From: Patagioenas fasciata
Lineage: Eukaryota; Chordata; Aves; Columbiformes; Columbidae
Assembly (NCBI RefSeq): GCF_037038585.1
Contig: NC_092523.1
Span: 2,733,001-2,797,000, forward strand
Direction of reading: 5' to 3'
DNA length: 64,000 nucleotides
This document shows positions 13,580 to 26,540 of this stretch, in pieces (position 1 is the first letter of the stretch; every line of letters begins with the position of its first letter). Made by a program: the position numbers and the translations under genes. The notes beneath the pieces are model-generated. The model ran no database searches and had not been told where the DNA came from. It saw only the letters and a program-made list of their open reading frames with translations.

Positions 13580-16500
13580 TTCAAAAGACCATACATCTTT
13601 CAAATCACTTTTAATGCCTGTCTCTGGATGCTGAACAGGACACTCAGCATTTCTTAGAGGTTCGCTTTCATTTGTTCTCAGCAAATTTCTTGCCCTCACC
13701 ATTCAATAATTTTGGGCTTCAAGGGCACATCCCCTCCTCCCCAGTGAGCTTACAGCAGTGGCTTCAGTGCTTCTGTTCCCTGCAAAGCTGGATGAAAAGG
13801 AGGCCAAGAAACCAATGCTAATTGTAACGGTAATTAAAAGCCAAGTGTGAATACTCGGTCAAGTGTCAGCTTGGGTGAAGTCCCAGGCACAGGAGCAAAC
13901 TGGCTGTTTCAGGAGTGGGAACATGCCTCATGGATGAGCTCTCAGCACAGCCGAGCAAATCACCTCTGGAGCAGCGCTGAGCTGAGAGGGGTGCCCAGCT
14001 TCCAAGACCTGAGCCAGGCTCTTCACCTGGAGCCAACAACAGCTTGTCCACATCTTGAACCCCGAGGCCGCATGGCACCATGACAGGAACTCAGGGACCA
14101 AGAGGCAGCCAAACCTTCCTTCTTGAGATGTTTCTGTCCTTGGGACTGTGATAAGATGGGTGGATGATCCAGAATGAGGTTGGTCTGGGAGGATGTACCT
14201 TCCTTCTGTTGGGACAGGTGTGGTGGGCACAGCTACATGGCTTTGTAGGATCTGGGCTTGATCCTTCTCCTCCAGGGTGCAAATCAGGAGTAGCTTCACA
14301 GATGCCATGGAGGTATCACACAGGCTTTTTTGAAGCATCTGAGGGGTGAGGGTTCCTTGATTATTTCTATTTTATTAGTATGATTAGTATATATTTTATC
14401 AGGATTGTCACTTGGAAGTTATTTCTGAGGTCCCAGCTATTCTGGAGTTTGGTACTTGAGACATCCTGAATATTTGGCTTCACCCCCTTTCACTTTACTA
14501 CCAAACCTTTTCAAATCATCTGAATCCACCTGTGTGAAACTGGTGTGAGATCAGAACATGATGCAGTGATATTTAGCTTCATTTTTAGCTATCCTCCATC
14601 CTGATGTTACACACCAGTTGCATCTTCTCTTTGAACCCTCACAGAGATCCTGTCCCACTGTCTTCCTCTGGAGCAGCATTTACTCAGCTCTCCCTAAACA
14701 GCAGATCCAAGCTGTACAGTCACCAGTTCATCAAATGCCATTCTGAGTAGCTTGACTGTTCAGCAATAAAACATTTGAATGGATGGAAAAATACTCCTGC
14801 AGGAAACCTTCCTCTCCTCTATCACACTGTGGTGGCATTGTCTGTAGCCCATTGTATGACAACAAAAATGGCTCTCCTTTCTCTTATTTAGTTGAACAAA
14901 GATTTACCAAAAAATGCTCATTTTTCTAAGAGGCAACAGGAGAAGTGTTTCAATAAGATGGGATTACAATAACTTGTAAGAAAGCTCTACATTGCTCAGG
15001 TCTACAGATGAGATCAGTCTCAACCAAACCAGACATTGAGAGGAATATTTCTTCAATTGATACTACTGGGTCATGGGAAAGAGCTGTGGTTCCAGTTTCT
15101 TGAGGTAATTGTAGCTCTTGGGGCTATCTTGGAAGAGCTACATGATTTGTCTGCATTTCTTGGCTAGTTTTGAATAAGGTGATCACATTTTGCCTCCTGG
15201 GAAGAACAGCCTTTCCTATTACTTCAGAGCACCTGTCCCCAAGTCAACATCTGTGCATTTATGTTATATGATTAAATAAATGCACATTGCGAAGTTTTCA
15301 TATAACTTCCACGGAAGAGAACAAGAGGTAGTTTCTCTCTATTAAAGAGACTGTGAGAGTATGTGGTTTAATAATAAAGTCTCTGGGTCTGGCTTTGATG
15401 GATAAATACATGCAAATGAGTTGGGAAAGTGGCAACTCAGAAATGCAGCCAATGAGTGTCAAAGAGTTCAGTAAGGGAAAAAAGATGATTTTGTGAACCA
15501 AATGAGATGGATCCAACCAGCAAAATCAAAGTAGCCACCACTAGAAAGTCAGGTTTTCCCTTTGTGTAACCAAATTATTTCCTGCTGGTCAGGCAAGAAA
15601 GAGCAGTATCTCAGATACCACCTTGACGGTTAATACAATGTTATCCAAGTCATTTTGAGGCATCAAATGTTGGAGATAGACAATGCCACAGGCTATTTTA
15701 AATCTGCATAATTGGTACTGAACAAGTAATAGTGGAAACAGCTACAGCCATAATTAAGAGAGTGAAATTTCAGTGTTTATTACATTGGTGTAATGAGGAC
15801 TGATCCTCTGTCAGTTTAAAGTGGAGTAACACTGCCATCAGCCACCACCAGAAGGTCTCCAATCTGCACAAAGTGATGTAGCTTCTTGGGTGGTGACAGC
15901 ATCTCTGTGGTGGTGAGACACTGACTTGCCACCAGGTGAGGTTCCGTGTAGTCCTACTCAGGCACAGAAAAACCATGTAGAAGCAAAAAACCCCATATTT
16001 TCCCCTGTTCTCATACTCCTGAACTGCTTCCAGGAAAAGACCAAGCAGTAGGCAATAACAACTCTGTGGACTGACCTGGAGAGGGCAGGCCTGTGATTGA
16101 GATATAGGCCTCTGGGGACAGCAACAGTTGAAGTCTTTCCAATTAGCACATTGGACTGGAGTCAAGAGCTGTCAAGGCTTTAATTTACTAACCTGTGTCC
16201 CTCTCCCTATATATCCACGTGACAGCTCATTCGTTTAAGGTTGATGGAGTGCATGGCTGGCCTCTAACTGTTCTCCTATCCATCTCCCTCCCCAATTTGC
16301 TTCCTCAAGAACATTTTCAAAAGAGGAATTTCCATAGCTTGTGGACTCCGAGGTCAATTTATGTTGAATAGTTATTCATGCTGAAAAACAAAAAACTGAA
16401 GTCTCTCTGCGTCATTTTTATGCCCTGAGGTGAAGATGTTGGTTGGTGTCCACCACCATAAAAAGGAGACAATGTTTTCCTGAGCTGTGTGTTGAGCAAG

Positions 16501-17247
16501 CTTTTATTGATCTTGTTGGACACAAGCAGAACATAGGAGCTCTGTTTATCCTATTTGTCCAAGGTCAAAATAAGAGTTAACAAAATTGCATCCTGGTCAG
16601 TGTTTTCCCTGACACTTGGGCCCAGGGGCCAGACTTCCTTGGAAGACCGATGTATTGCATGTTCACCATCCATGTGCTTTGTTTAGGGTAGGCTCTTACC
16701 TGTCTCCCATTAGCCAACATCTCCCACCACCATCAATACTGCTGGGATGAACAGGGACACTTTTCTGTTTTACTTTTTGAGCATGTATATTAAATATCAC
16801 CAGCTCCTGAGCCTGGCATGAGCAGTAAATATGGACTAAGGTTCAAGAATACACTCAAGTATGATTTGTCTCAGTAACTTCCTGAGATCCTTTGGTAACC
16901 GCAGATTAACAACCAAAGGCAGTGAACCATTAGCAGATTATGCCACAGAAACCATTCTGTTTGTCCTGACATTTCCTTCCATGTACAATCTACCCTACAT
17001 CATCATTAAACACCTCATGGTTTCCTACCCAGTGCTGCCGCTGTAACTTTCTCTTTAGACTGCAGAAAATTTCCTAATGACATTAGACAAGAATATAGCT
17101 GACAGTCTTATATCCAGAAAAGATCTTTGTCATTGTTTGTTCTTAAAGCACATGAATCCAGACTAGCAGGCCTCATCTGACCCAGCATCCATCCCAGAAA
17201 CACTGGTTCTGCTTGAACCTCCCCAAATATTAAGCACCCTCAGTCTA
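13580..17247. other. Unique non-coding sequence, nothing recognised
   Basis: The stretch is moderately A/T-rich with no supported gene. Short open frames at 13,847-14,349 and 15,770-16,165 lack domains and splice context. Confidence 0.45.
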
Positions 17248-17457
17248 CTGGTGGTAAAATACTGGCCCAGATTGCCCAGGGAGGTGGTGGATGAACCATC
17301 CCAGGAGACATCCCAGGCCAGGCTGGACGGGGCTCTGAGCAACCTGAGCTGGTGAAGATGTCCCTGCTCATGGCAGGGGTGGCACTGGATGAACTTTGGA
17401 GGTGCCTTCCTACCCAAACTATTCTATGATTCCTCCCTCTATGATTCTGTGATTCTA
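17248..17457 (+). mobile_element. CR1 3' end (subfamily with GGTGGTGGATGAACCATCC)
   Basis: The sense CR1 segment runs from the 'gtggtaaaatactggcccag' region through the highly characteristic block GGTGGTGGATGAACCATCC and 'caacctgagctggtgaagat'. It ends in ATTCTATGATTCC, then ATGATTCTGTGATTCTAC. Minus-strand open frames over this region are only the reverse reading of the repeat. Confidence 0.88.
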
Positions 17458-20400
17458 CATGTTCACTCCTGAGCCACTTGTCTACAGTGGGGTTTCTCTG
17501 GCCAAGTAGACAGTCCTGCAATGGACAAGTGTCCCCTGGAGCTTGTGCCCTGGGCTCCCTTTGTAGCCAGTGGGGTGAAAGAGGATAAAAGCCATCTGGT
17601 CTATTTTGGAAATTCACTTAGGAGGCAACGAGTCATTCCTAGAAGTACTCATTTTGCTCCCTTGATTAGCAATGGAGGGTGGGCAGCTAATTCAGACGGA
17701 GATGTGTACACTGGTTTAAAGTATCAGGGATTTTAAGTTTAAAGTCTTCAAATGATGTCAATCCAAGTGACCACAATTACAGCACAAATAGGAAGGGAAG
17801 ACACTCCAGCACATTATGATACCCGTGAAATAAGGAACAATAATAAAAATACAGAGGCAAGACCACATTTTCTGCTGTTAAACAAGCATCATAGTTCAGA
17901 TTCCCAGCTGGTGGGAACCTGATACCTCTTTTAGCTTCCATACTCCCTGACCAATGAACCTGAGTAGCAAAAAGAAGCTGGGAGGAGGTAGAACAAGAGC
18001 AATGCAAAGATAAGTTTGGAGATCAGTGTAAGATCCCCCAGTTTCTCAGTGTTGGTGAAATTTCAAGGGCACAAAGACACCTGTGCTTCAACAGAGACTG
18101 ATGGGAAGCAAATCACTCATGGTCCTTTGTGTCTTTGAATCTTTCCTATTCAGCTGTATTACAATAAAAACTACTGTAAACTGAAAGCTGGGAGGGGGAG
18201 CAGGGATCAGAAAGCAGTAAGCAAGATCAGTCTTGTTAGTCGTTAGACTGACAAGAATAATAGAAAGGAGGAGGAGAGGGCACCAGAGAATGCAAAAGCA
18301 TTAAGCAGAAATTCTGTGAAGCTTATGCAACCTAAAATAAAATGTGATTTGCACACAGTGCCGTTTAACCTCACGCCCCTGTGACTAATGAATTTTCAAT
18401 GCTGGGGATAGTGAAAAAAACCCAAAACACAACAACAGCAACAATAAAAAAAGCTACAGCAACACACAATTATCTGGCAAGCAGAGAAGGGATGGTGTTT
18501 TCCCCAGTCTACTTTGCAAAGCTTTTTCAGCAGTGTATCTTAGGGGGCATCAGTAGGAGATGGACCCGCTCAGCACAAGACTTCAATTGTCAGGCTTTGT
18601 CTGACTGATAAAGATTTTAATTGGAGTGTTTATGTTTCCAGTCTTCCAGCAACACAGATCTGCTCTGGTAATGTGTTTTAAGGGACCAGAGGTACCATTT
18701 AAAAGATAGATGTGGTGTCAGCTGCCCACTGAGTTACACAGACATTATGGCCCACTGAGGATTCATTATCCATTGTATTTTGAGGGGTTTTAATGAGTTT
18801 TCCAGGCATCCACTTCTAGTTTTATGGAACTTTGCCTCTTCCCTCTGCTTTTAGACACCAGGCTGGGTTATCCCCTGATGTAAATCAAGCCACTTTGCTT
18901 GACTGGTTTAGGTGGGCTATCAGGTAGGATACTGAACAGCAAAGTTACACTGGAGATGGGACACCCTGAGTCCAGCAGCTTTCAGAGACAGCGTGCCAAC
19001 AAAGTAGGAGTCTAGGAAGAGAAGCAGCCTTTCATTCTTAGCTATGGAAGACAGACCATATCTACAGCAGGAAAGGAGTCTCCCCTTGCCCGATCTAATG
19101 GTGTATGTGGCCACCAATATCTCTGAAACCATGGATCAGAGGAGGGCAGAGGGAAGAAATTTGTCATTGCACTTCCAGTACCCAATGGTGAGATGAAGTT
19201 TAGGTCCCTAGCCAGCACCAGTTTTTCTTTGAGGATAAGATTTCCCGGGCAGTGACCTGTGGTTGTGCTAAACACACTCCTGGAGCACCCAGAAGTGTTA
19301 ATTCAAGCAAGGTTGAAGGCACTCAACTATGAACCTGGCCTTAGCAAGGGTCTGGAGTGTCATTACCTCACTGGTAAGCACAGGCAGTGTCCCACACCAT
19401 TCGTCTTCACTGCCTCCAGTGACTTGATTAGCATGAGAAAGTCGGTCCGACACAGTTTTATTTGCTTTCAGTGGATGTGGGACACGTTCCAAAGTGCCAC
19501 ATTGACAGCCTGGGAAAACGTGGTCCTGCATTTACCCTCTAAAGAGGGACAGGAGAGAAAACAGCTATAGAGGCTTGATATTCTCCGCCTGCCATCTTTA
19601 ATTAGGAGCTATCAGTTAGGAAGATGCACCTCTAAGTAGAATGTTATCCCCCACCTCTTAAAGCAAATTTGCAGCTGCTTCACAGCAGCTTGTTGGGATA
19701 TCTCCTCTCCAGGCTGAAATAGTTTCAGATGAGTGAGAAGCTCCTTTGGGTCTTTACAGCTGGATTTCAACAGAAACCTAGCAACAAACAGCTCTGGAAC
19801 CCTCCAGTTCGTCTCCCTGCAAGTCCACATTTGTCTAAAAAAGGAAGAAAACCAAAAGGAGTATTTTCGCTTCAGAGGTGATATGGGGTGATTTTTTTTT
19901 TCCAAGATTTCTGGTCTGTTCTGGTTGTTTCCTTACAGATTACCAGAGCCATCAGACTCATTTGAGCTTGGAAACATGGAGACATGAAATATTCAGAATT
20001 GGCACTGGCTTTGTTTTCAGTCTTCCAAAGGCAGCCCAAAAGGCAAAATCGGACCCTGAAGATTTATATGCTCTTTGAACAAGCAGTGAGCAGAGCTTTT
20101 AATTGATCACAGTTCATTTAAAGTGAGAGCTGAGCAAAGCCGGGGCTGTTGCAGGGTCGGGACTAACGAAGATACGCTTCCACATGCCCTTGGAAATACC
20201 AGTGTTACTGTCAAGATCCTCTGCTCCTGCCATATTCTTTCTCATAGCAATATAACTCAATCTAAAACCCCCTAGAGAGGACTGTGCTGGGGCATGGCAC
20301 ACACGTGTGTGCTCGTGGGGTGGATGCCGTGTATCACAAAACAATGTCGTTTTCGTCTACTTGTGGCTGTGCCTAATGAATGCGCTGCCCTCTCTCTCTG

Positions 20401-21903
20401 ATATAATTATAGAGAGACGTGTGTAAAGAGCAGAGAAACCAGTAGAATGATGCCTGGTTTGCAACACGAGGAAGATTTCCTTTAACCCAGATGATTATCC
20501 AATTTAAAGTGCAGCCTGTGAAAGTGTTGGCTGAAGAGGGATGCTAAAAAGAGGATTTTCACAAAGGAAGAAAGAGTTTTTCCTTTACAACCTCCCCCTG
20601 CGGTAGCCCTTGGGAAAATTCACTGTCCTCTTCTTCCTCACAGTCGGTCTAGTAGCCAGAGTGGCCAGCAATGGTGTGCCTGGTCTTCATGGGTCAATGT
20701 CCCCCTGATGATGGGCTGAGCTCTGCAGTCCTTCTGAGGTTACCACCTTGAGGTTTTGCTTGGGAAAGATTTTTATGTCATTTCTTCACTCTTTCCCCCC
20801 ACTCCCCCACACAGAAAAGGAGTGATCTTTTCTCTTCTCCCTCTCATTTTGGGCTGTAATAACCAAATCCTGACTGTCCTCACCATTGCTGGATGATCGG
20901 CAAACCCCGAAGGAAGAAAACAGAAAGCAAAAGTTGTTAAGTTGTTCACTGGCTTGGACCGCATGTTGTATAGAGTCCGGTGACTCATTTCTCACAAAGA
21001 ATTAATTCAATTAGAAGTGGAGTGTTGGGGGCAGTGTGTTATTTGTGAATATGGATTGAGTGTAGCCGATGGTTTCAGCTGAAAATAAAAGCATGGGGAT
21101 GATGGAAGGGAAATGTCAAAATGTTTCTTCTCAACCTGTCTTATATTTCACATCAGAAACACCAGAGTAATTTCAAAGCAAAACCTTTCAGCTTCTATTT
21201 GTCATTTCAAAGTGGAATTTCTCTCAGAGTGGACCTGTTTATTTTTAATAACTTAAAAATGAAGCAAAAAATGTAATTAGGTGGTCAAGGGAAATATTTT
21301 GGTTTGACTCTAAATGATTGTTTTTTCAGCCTTTTTTCATTTCTCTGAAAATAAGAGGGGAAATAGTTCGGCTTGCCTCACATTGGTTGCTTTTTATTGA
21401 TTTTACAGTAAAACCAGGAACCTGACAAAGAATATTTCCCAAGCTCTGAACCTTGCTCCGAACCATGCTGCATCTCTTGGTAGCGTGGGTGGCGTAACTT
21501 CTCCTGATTATAAATAGTCTGTGCTTATAGACAGTAAATGAAAATATAAAAATTTGAGAAAAACACAGAGAAGAAGAAAAGCTTTCTGAACCTCTCAGCA
21601 GCTTCCTGCGTGTTGGCAGCCCTCGGCTCTGCTGGGGTTTCAGTACATCAGTCCTTAGAAGATGGTAAGGGCTGGACACAGTGCTGGGGCAAGGTGCTGG
21701 ACATGAAAAGGGTAAGACAACAAGCAGGGACCTTGGGGGTCACCTTAATGAGTGTGACACCGTGCCACTGCCAGCTTGTTCTCTTCCCGCAGCAGAAGCA
21801 GCATCAGGGGAGGACAGAGTTCAGCTGGGATCAGCTCCCTGAGGAGAGAACCTCTGCCCATAGCACTTCATCTGAGTCCATTCTCATGTTTTTCTCTCCT
21901 GGG
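17458..21903. other. Unique non-coding sequence, no gene seen
   Basis: No gene is supported. There is an A-rich run with AAC repeats near 18,414-18,450. A short inverted repeat (TCTCTCT at 20,391-20,397 against AGAGAGA at 20,411-20,417, around an AT-rich loop) lies inside a possibly conserved non-coding stretch at 20,360-20,580. Confidence 0.45.
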
Positions 21904-22318
21904 AATCACAGAATCATTTTGGTTGGAAAAGATCCCCCAAGATCATCGAGTCCAACCGTTCCCCCACCCCTGGCACTACCTCATGTCCTGAGAACCTCAT
22001 GTCCGTCTGTCCAACCCTCCAGGGATGGTGACTCCAGCACTGCCCTGGGCAGCCTGTTCCAATGCCCCACAGCCCTTTGGGGAAGAAATTGTTCCCCAGA
22101 CCCAACCTCAACCTCCCCTGGCGCAACTTGAGGCCGTTTCCTCTGCTCCTGGCACTTGTTCCTGGGGAGCAGAGCCCGACCCCCCTGGCTCCAAGCTCCT
22201 TTCAGGCAGTTCAGAGATCAGAAGGTCTCCCCTCAGCTCCTGTTCTCCAGCTGAACCCCCCAGCTCCCTCAGCCGCTCCCATCACACTTGTGCTCCAGCC
22301 CCTCACCAGCAGAGTGTG
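21904..22318 (-). mobile_element. CR1 3' end, about 415 bases
   Basis: Reading the minus strand, the element ends at 21,904 with the ATGATTCTGTGATTCC-type tail and the 'ttccaaccaaaatgattc' block. It extends upstream through 'ggaacaggctgcccagggca' and 'caagttgcgccaggggaggt' to the 'ggagcacaagtgtgatggg' region near 22,318. The long open frames on the plus strand here, sharing the peptide APQPFGEEIVP with other copies, are antisense readings of CR1 and not genes. Confidence 0.92.
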
Positions 22319-25300
22319 AGTTCTCAGAACTAACAAATTTTGGGAAAAGCAGCAAGGTGAGGGAGAGACACTGATAAGCTCAGAATGAATGGGCAAAACA
22401 TGGGCTCCTGTATTAGACACCAGAGAATCCACAGCAGGCAAGAGACCTTAAATCTATTCCAAAGATATGAAAAATACGACAGTCAGCCATGAGAAAGAGA
22501 TTGGGCAACGCCTGTGGACAAAGGTCCTTGTCTTCATAGTTGTAAAGAAAGAGAGGAAGTGGGTTTTGTTCTCAAACACAATGATTTATTAATACTTGTG
22601 AGGAGTGTCGTTGACTAAAGAAAGGTGTTCACATTTTACAACCTTGAGCCTCTGCACTTTCCTGCTCACGCAGTTCAACAGCACAGCTCAGCCTGGTTTT
22701 CAAACACTTAGGAAATTATTTAGGATCCTCTCCAAAGTACAAGGCTGTATTGGCTTTTCTGGCCGTGGACTTTGCCTCGTCCCTGCTCAGTATATTCCAG
22801 CACAGTACGCGCTTCACTGCTGAGCTCCACAAGACCTCGCTTCGTCTATTGTCAGAACCTAAGGAGCTCGAGAATGTCCAAAATGTCCTCCTGACACCAG
22901 ATCTGATTTTTTGTGATAGTTTCTAGAGATGGACCAGATCCAAAGCATCATCTGGCATGCTGCCATGGAAAGGCAATGGTGCAAATGTTTTCCCCCATCA
23001 CACAAATGGGGAGCTGGTGGCTCTCAGCAGTGGTAGTGGGAAGGTGGAAAGAGATTTCCAGCCACCCCAATGGAAATCTCCCCTGCAAATCTCCCTTGAA
23101 GACTCAGACATATGTTGGGGCTGTTAGCACTGAAATTCAATCTGGGATTTCCTTTCCTGACACATTTTTATACTCCTGAGAGATGACTCTGCTCTGTGTC
23201 TTGTCAACTTAGCATTGAATCTATGCTCAAAACCTCTCCCTCTCTACATATACCGTTTCTGTATGTATAAAAAGAAAGACAGAAAGGGGGAAAAAAACCG
23301 AACACACGCACAGAGAGAAAAAATAAACCAACGAAACTAAAACCAAAACCAACAAACCAAAGCCCCAAACCAAAACCAAACAACAAAATACCCACAAACA
23401 ACCAAAAGCTCGAAGAAATACCATTAAGGAAACAGTTGCTTCTGCAGCCACAGAGGGAAAGCACAGGAAAAGAGGATCTTTGGAGGCAAAAGACCATCTA
23501 AGCAGGCAGAAATGCTTTGCTCTGAGGTTGTGAGCTGCCCAGTTTCCCACCCCTTGCTCTCAGCCTGATTTCTGGGCAGCTGCACCACAAAAAAAGGCTT
23601 GCAAACTAATCAAGCCATACTTTGTGCTGCTTCTAGAGAACACTTTGGGGAAATTGCTCTTCTGTCATGTCTGTCAGGAAAAAAGAGAAAAAGACATCTT
23701 TTCATGTGCATTTTATTTTACAGCATTACGGAGAGGACCAAAGTGGACTGGGGGAAAGGGGTCTGGTAAATATACATTCGTTTACACCAACTAAGAAACA
23801 AAGCCCGGGGTTCTAATTTTAAAACACCAAAAAGATATGGGAGGATACAGGTCTTTAAAAGAATGTTTTCCCTCAGTATTGGAGTGGTTATTGGAATTAA
23901 TAATTGGGGAGTCCAGGGTAAGAACTAGGATGTGATGAAAAAACATGCTTAAAAAAACCCAAACACAAAAAACTCGCTGGTTAATCAAACAGGAGATTCC
24001 CATCTAATAAGCTGGAAAGCACTCTATGAAGTAGTAACACAACAAGTTATGCTCCAGGAATGGTCTTCCTCTGTGGTAGAAGTATTTGACCCAGCAGTTG
24101 GATGGGAAACAAGTAAAGGAACAATTACCTGTGCACTGGCTTGGTGGAAAGTGTGAAGTGCCAAAGGGAATAATCATGGTGCGCAATGCTATCAGATACC
24201 TAAGGCTGAATGGAAGTAGATGCAACGTCCATCAAGCACTTGATCTAGGTTGAAGAAGTTTGGACTATAAGGATTTAAGAAAATCGGAATTTGGCAGGTT
24301 TTCTTCTAAAAGGTGATTCAATACAGTACAAAGTGGCATTGCATCCAGAGGGTAGCTGTTAAAATGTTCACAATTACACCATTTTTAAGAGTGATTTGAG
24401 GGGAATGAAACAATTTTATTTATTTGTGTGTGTGGAAAATGTCTGCTTCCTTTGAAAATGCTCATATTTCTCATAGAAGACTGAACTCAAGGAAGCTTTT
24501 TGCAAAAACCTCAGGAAACACCGAGTACAGTGAACGGCTTTTGTTTGTTTGTTTTGATTTGTTTTGTTTTGATTTGATTGGTTGGTTTCTAATTCTTGGA
24601 AGAACAGAAGCTTTTCTGTTTTGGATTTCTCTCTCTTTTCAGGAAAGAACAAAACATTTCCCAGCCACAATCACCTTAAAGTCTGGTAAGGTCAAAGTCT
24701 TGGACTATCTTAGAAAACTTAGAAGAGGTCTCATAAGTTTCAGTTCAAACATATCATTTGAGCTGATGAATCAATGGATGATAGTAACATCAAGGCCCTG
24801 AAGAGTCACGAAAAAGAGCTTTGAAATCAATGCCAATTTATGGCTCTAAATTCTCCAAATTGTGGAGACAGATCCAGATTCCTCCTAATCCAAGACAAGA
24901 TCTGAGCACTTTGAAATGTAGCTCAGTTCGATGACTGGATCTGAATTCTGATGGAAGCACCTCCCTCCTATCCAGCAATACCTTCAAAAAGCATCAGAGG
25001 CACCAAAACACCCGATCAGGAGAAATACAACTCGTGTAACAGAGTAGGTGTTTGATTTTTTTTTGTTTGTTTTGTTGTTTTTAGTTTGGGGTTGTTATTA
25101 CTATTTTAATTAATTTTTATTTTTCATGTTGGTTAGCAAAAGTAAGAACAATATGCCTAACAAGAGTAGCACACACAAGAAGGCTGTCTGTTCTGTGATG
25201 GTCTTGTTGGTTTGCATCTCCATGCCACAACCCCTAGGATATCAAACTCTTCAATGACTGGAGGTCAGCCTGAGGCGAGACACAGGCTTGACCCTAGACA

Positions 25301-26054
25301 GCTCTCAGGTGCAGAATATGACCCTTCCAAAATCCAAATGAGAATGGAGGTTGGTTCCCTGCTGTTTTGTACCCTACAAAGACTTTGTCAGAGTGTAGAT
25401 TAATCGCTTCCAAGTACAGAGTTGAGATGCGGTTGCAATGCTCCTCACCACGATGTAGGAGAAATGTGGCCATGAGCAATGTGCAAACAGGAGGACAACC
25501 AAGATTCAACCCTCTATTGCATGGAGCCCTCTGTGACAAGTTCATGTGCCAGCATGACATGTTTCAGGCCTCACAAGTTACAATTGTCCCCCATGAAAGG
25601 CCCATGTGGGGCTGGTGTCCTCCAAGGTTTTAGGGATCTTGGATTCCAGCTTGAGAACCTGCTTATCCTTCTACTCATCTCCAGAAGTGGAGATGGAAGG
25701 GTCAATTTGTTCTTGCACAATACATGAAAGTGATCATCACCAGGGAAAAACCCAAGAACTCTTTGGGCAGGGGCATTAGTAAAGAAGCCCAGGACAAATA
25801 TCATCTTGTTGGAGTCATTGCTTTTTTGACAGACGAGTAACTCTCCCAAATGTTTTCTCCCCATCCCAGACAAGCATATGGTCACCTTTTCAGCTTTGAG
25901 TAAGAGTATCCAAGGAAGTGATCGCTACAGCTCATTCATCTCAGCTCTTTTCTAAACCAAGGAAAATGGTCAGCTTGGATCCCATGGCATATTTCTCCAT
26001 GGTCAGGCTCAAGAGACGAAGGGTGTCACTGAACGATGGCCAGTGCTTCATCGC
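22319..26054. other. Unique non-coding sequence with A+C- and T+G-rich patches
   Basis: No gene is supported. The stretch contains the A+C-rich tract annotated separately at 23,293-23,410, a T+G-rich mirror-type patch near 24,540-24,590 (TTTGTTTGTTTTGATTTG) and another T-rich patch near 25,050-25,120. Confidence 0.45.
23293..23410. repeat. A+C-rich low-complexity tract (degenerate CCAAA/ACCAA)
   Basis: About 118 bases are almost free of T on the plus strand, built from repeated AACCAAA, CCAAAC and ACAAAC words. The opposite strand reads as a G/T-rich pseudo-ORF of Gly, Phe, Val and Leu, which is a compositional artefact. Confidence 0.7.
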
Positions 26055-26540
26055 AGTCTACAGCTTCCTCACAAGAGGAGGAGGAGGGACGGACACTGAT
26101 CTCTTTAGCAACCAATGATAGGACCCAATGATAGGACCTCATTCTCTGGAGACATTCAAGACCCACCTGGACAATATTCCTGTGCAATCTGCTCTAGGTG
26201 TACCTGCTTTAGCAGGTGGGTTGGACTAGATGATCTCCAGAGGTCCCTTCCAACCCCAACCACTCTGTGATTCTGTGATTCTGTCATTCTGTGAATGGCA
26301 GGAAGATGTGTCAGGGGAGGTTTAGGTTGGACATCAGGAAAAGGTTCTGCACCCAGAGGGTGCTGGACACTGGAACAGGCTCCCCAGGGAGGTGTCACGG
26401 CCCCAAGCCTGACAGTGTTCAAGAAGAGACTGGACAATGTCCTCAGATACATGGGGTGAACTGTGGGGTGTCCTGTGCAGGGACAGGAGTTGGACTCCGT
26501 GATCCTGGTGGGTCCCTTCCAACTCAGGACATTCTATGAG
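26055..26540 (+). mobile_element. Older CR1 3' end, interrupted by a second CR1
   Basis: The outer element starts with the ORF2-end segment 'tctacagcttcctcacaag' and runs to 'aatgataggacc' near 26,137. It resumes after the inserted copy at about 26,297 with 'gtgtcaggggaggtttaggt'. It then continues through 'ctggaacaggctccccaggg' and 'caggagttggactccgtgat' to 'ccttccaactcaggacattc' at 26,540. The two halves join in the expected consensus order, which indicates a single older insertion split by a later one. A 12-13 base direct duplication (CAATGATAGGACC) sits at the left junction. Confidence 0.75.
26136..26296 (+). mobile_element. Inner CR1 3' end nested in the older CR1
   Basis: This copy belongs to another CR1 subfamily. 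It starts at 'tctctggagacattcaagac', contains 'ggttggactagatgatctcc' and 'aggtcccttccaaccccaac', and ends in repeated ATTCTGTG units. Because the flanking sequence on each side belongs to one other CR1 element, it must have inserted later. Confidence 0.75.

Noticed and set aside
21610..22131. 173-codon plus-strand open frame ending in APQPFGEEIVP-like sequence's neighbour frame
   Set aside because: Its second half is the antisense reading of a CR1 copy and its first half is unique sequence with no domain.
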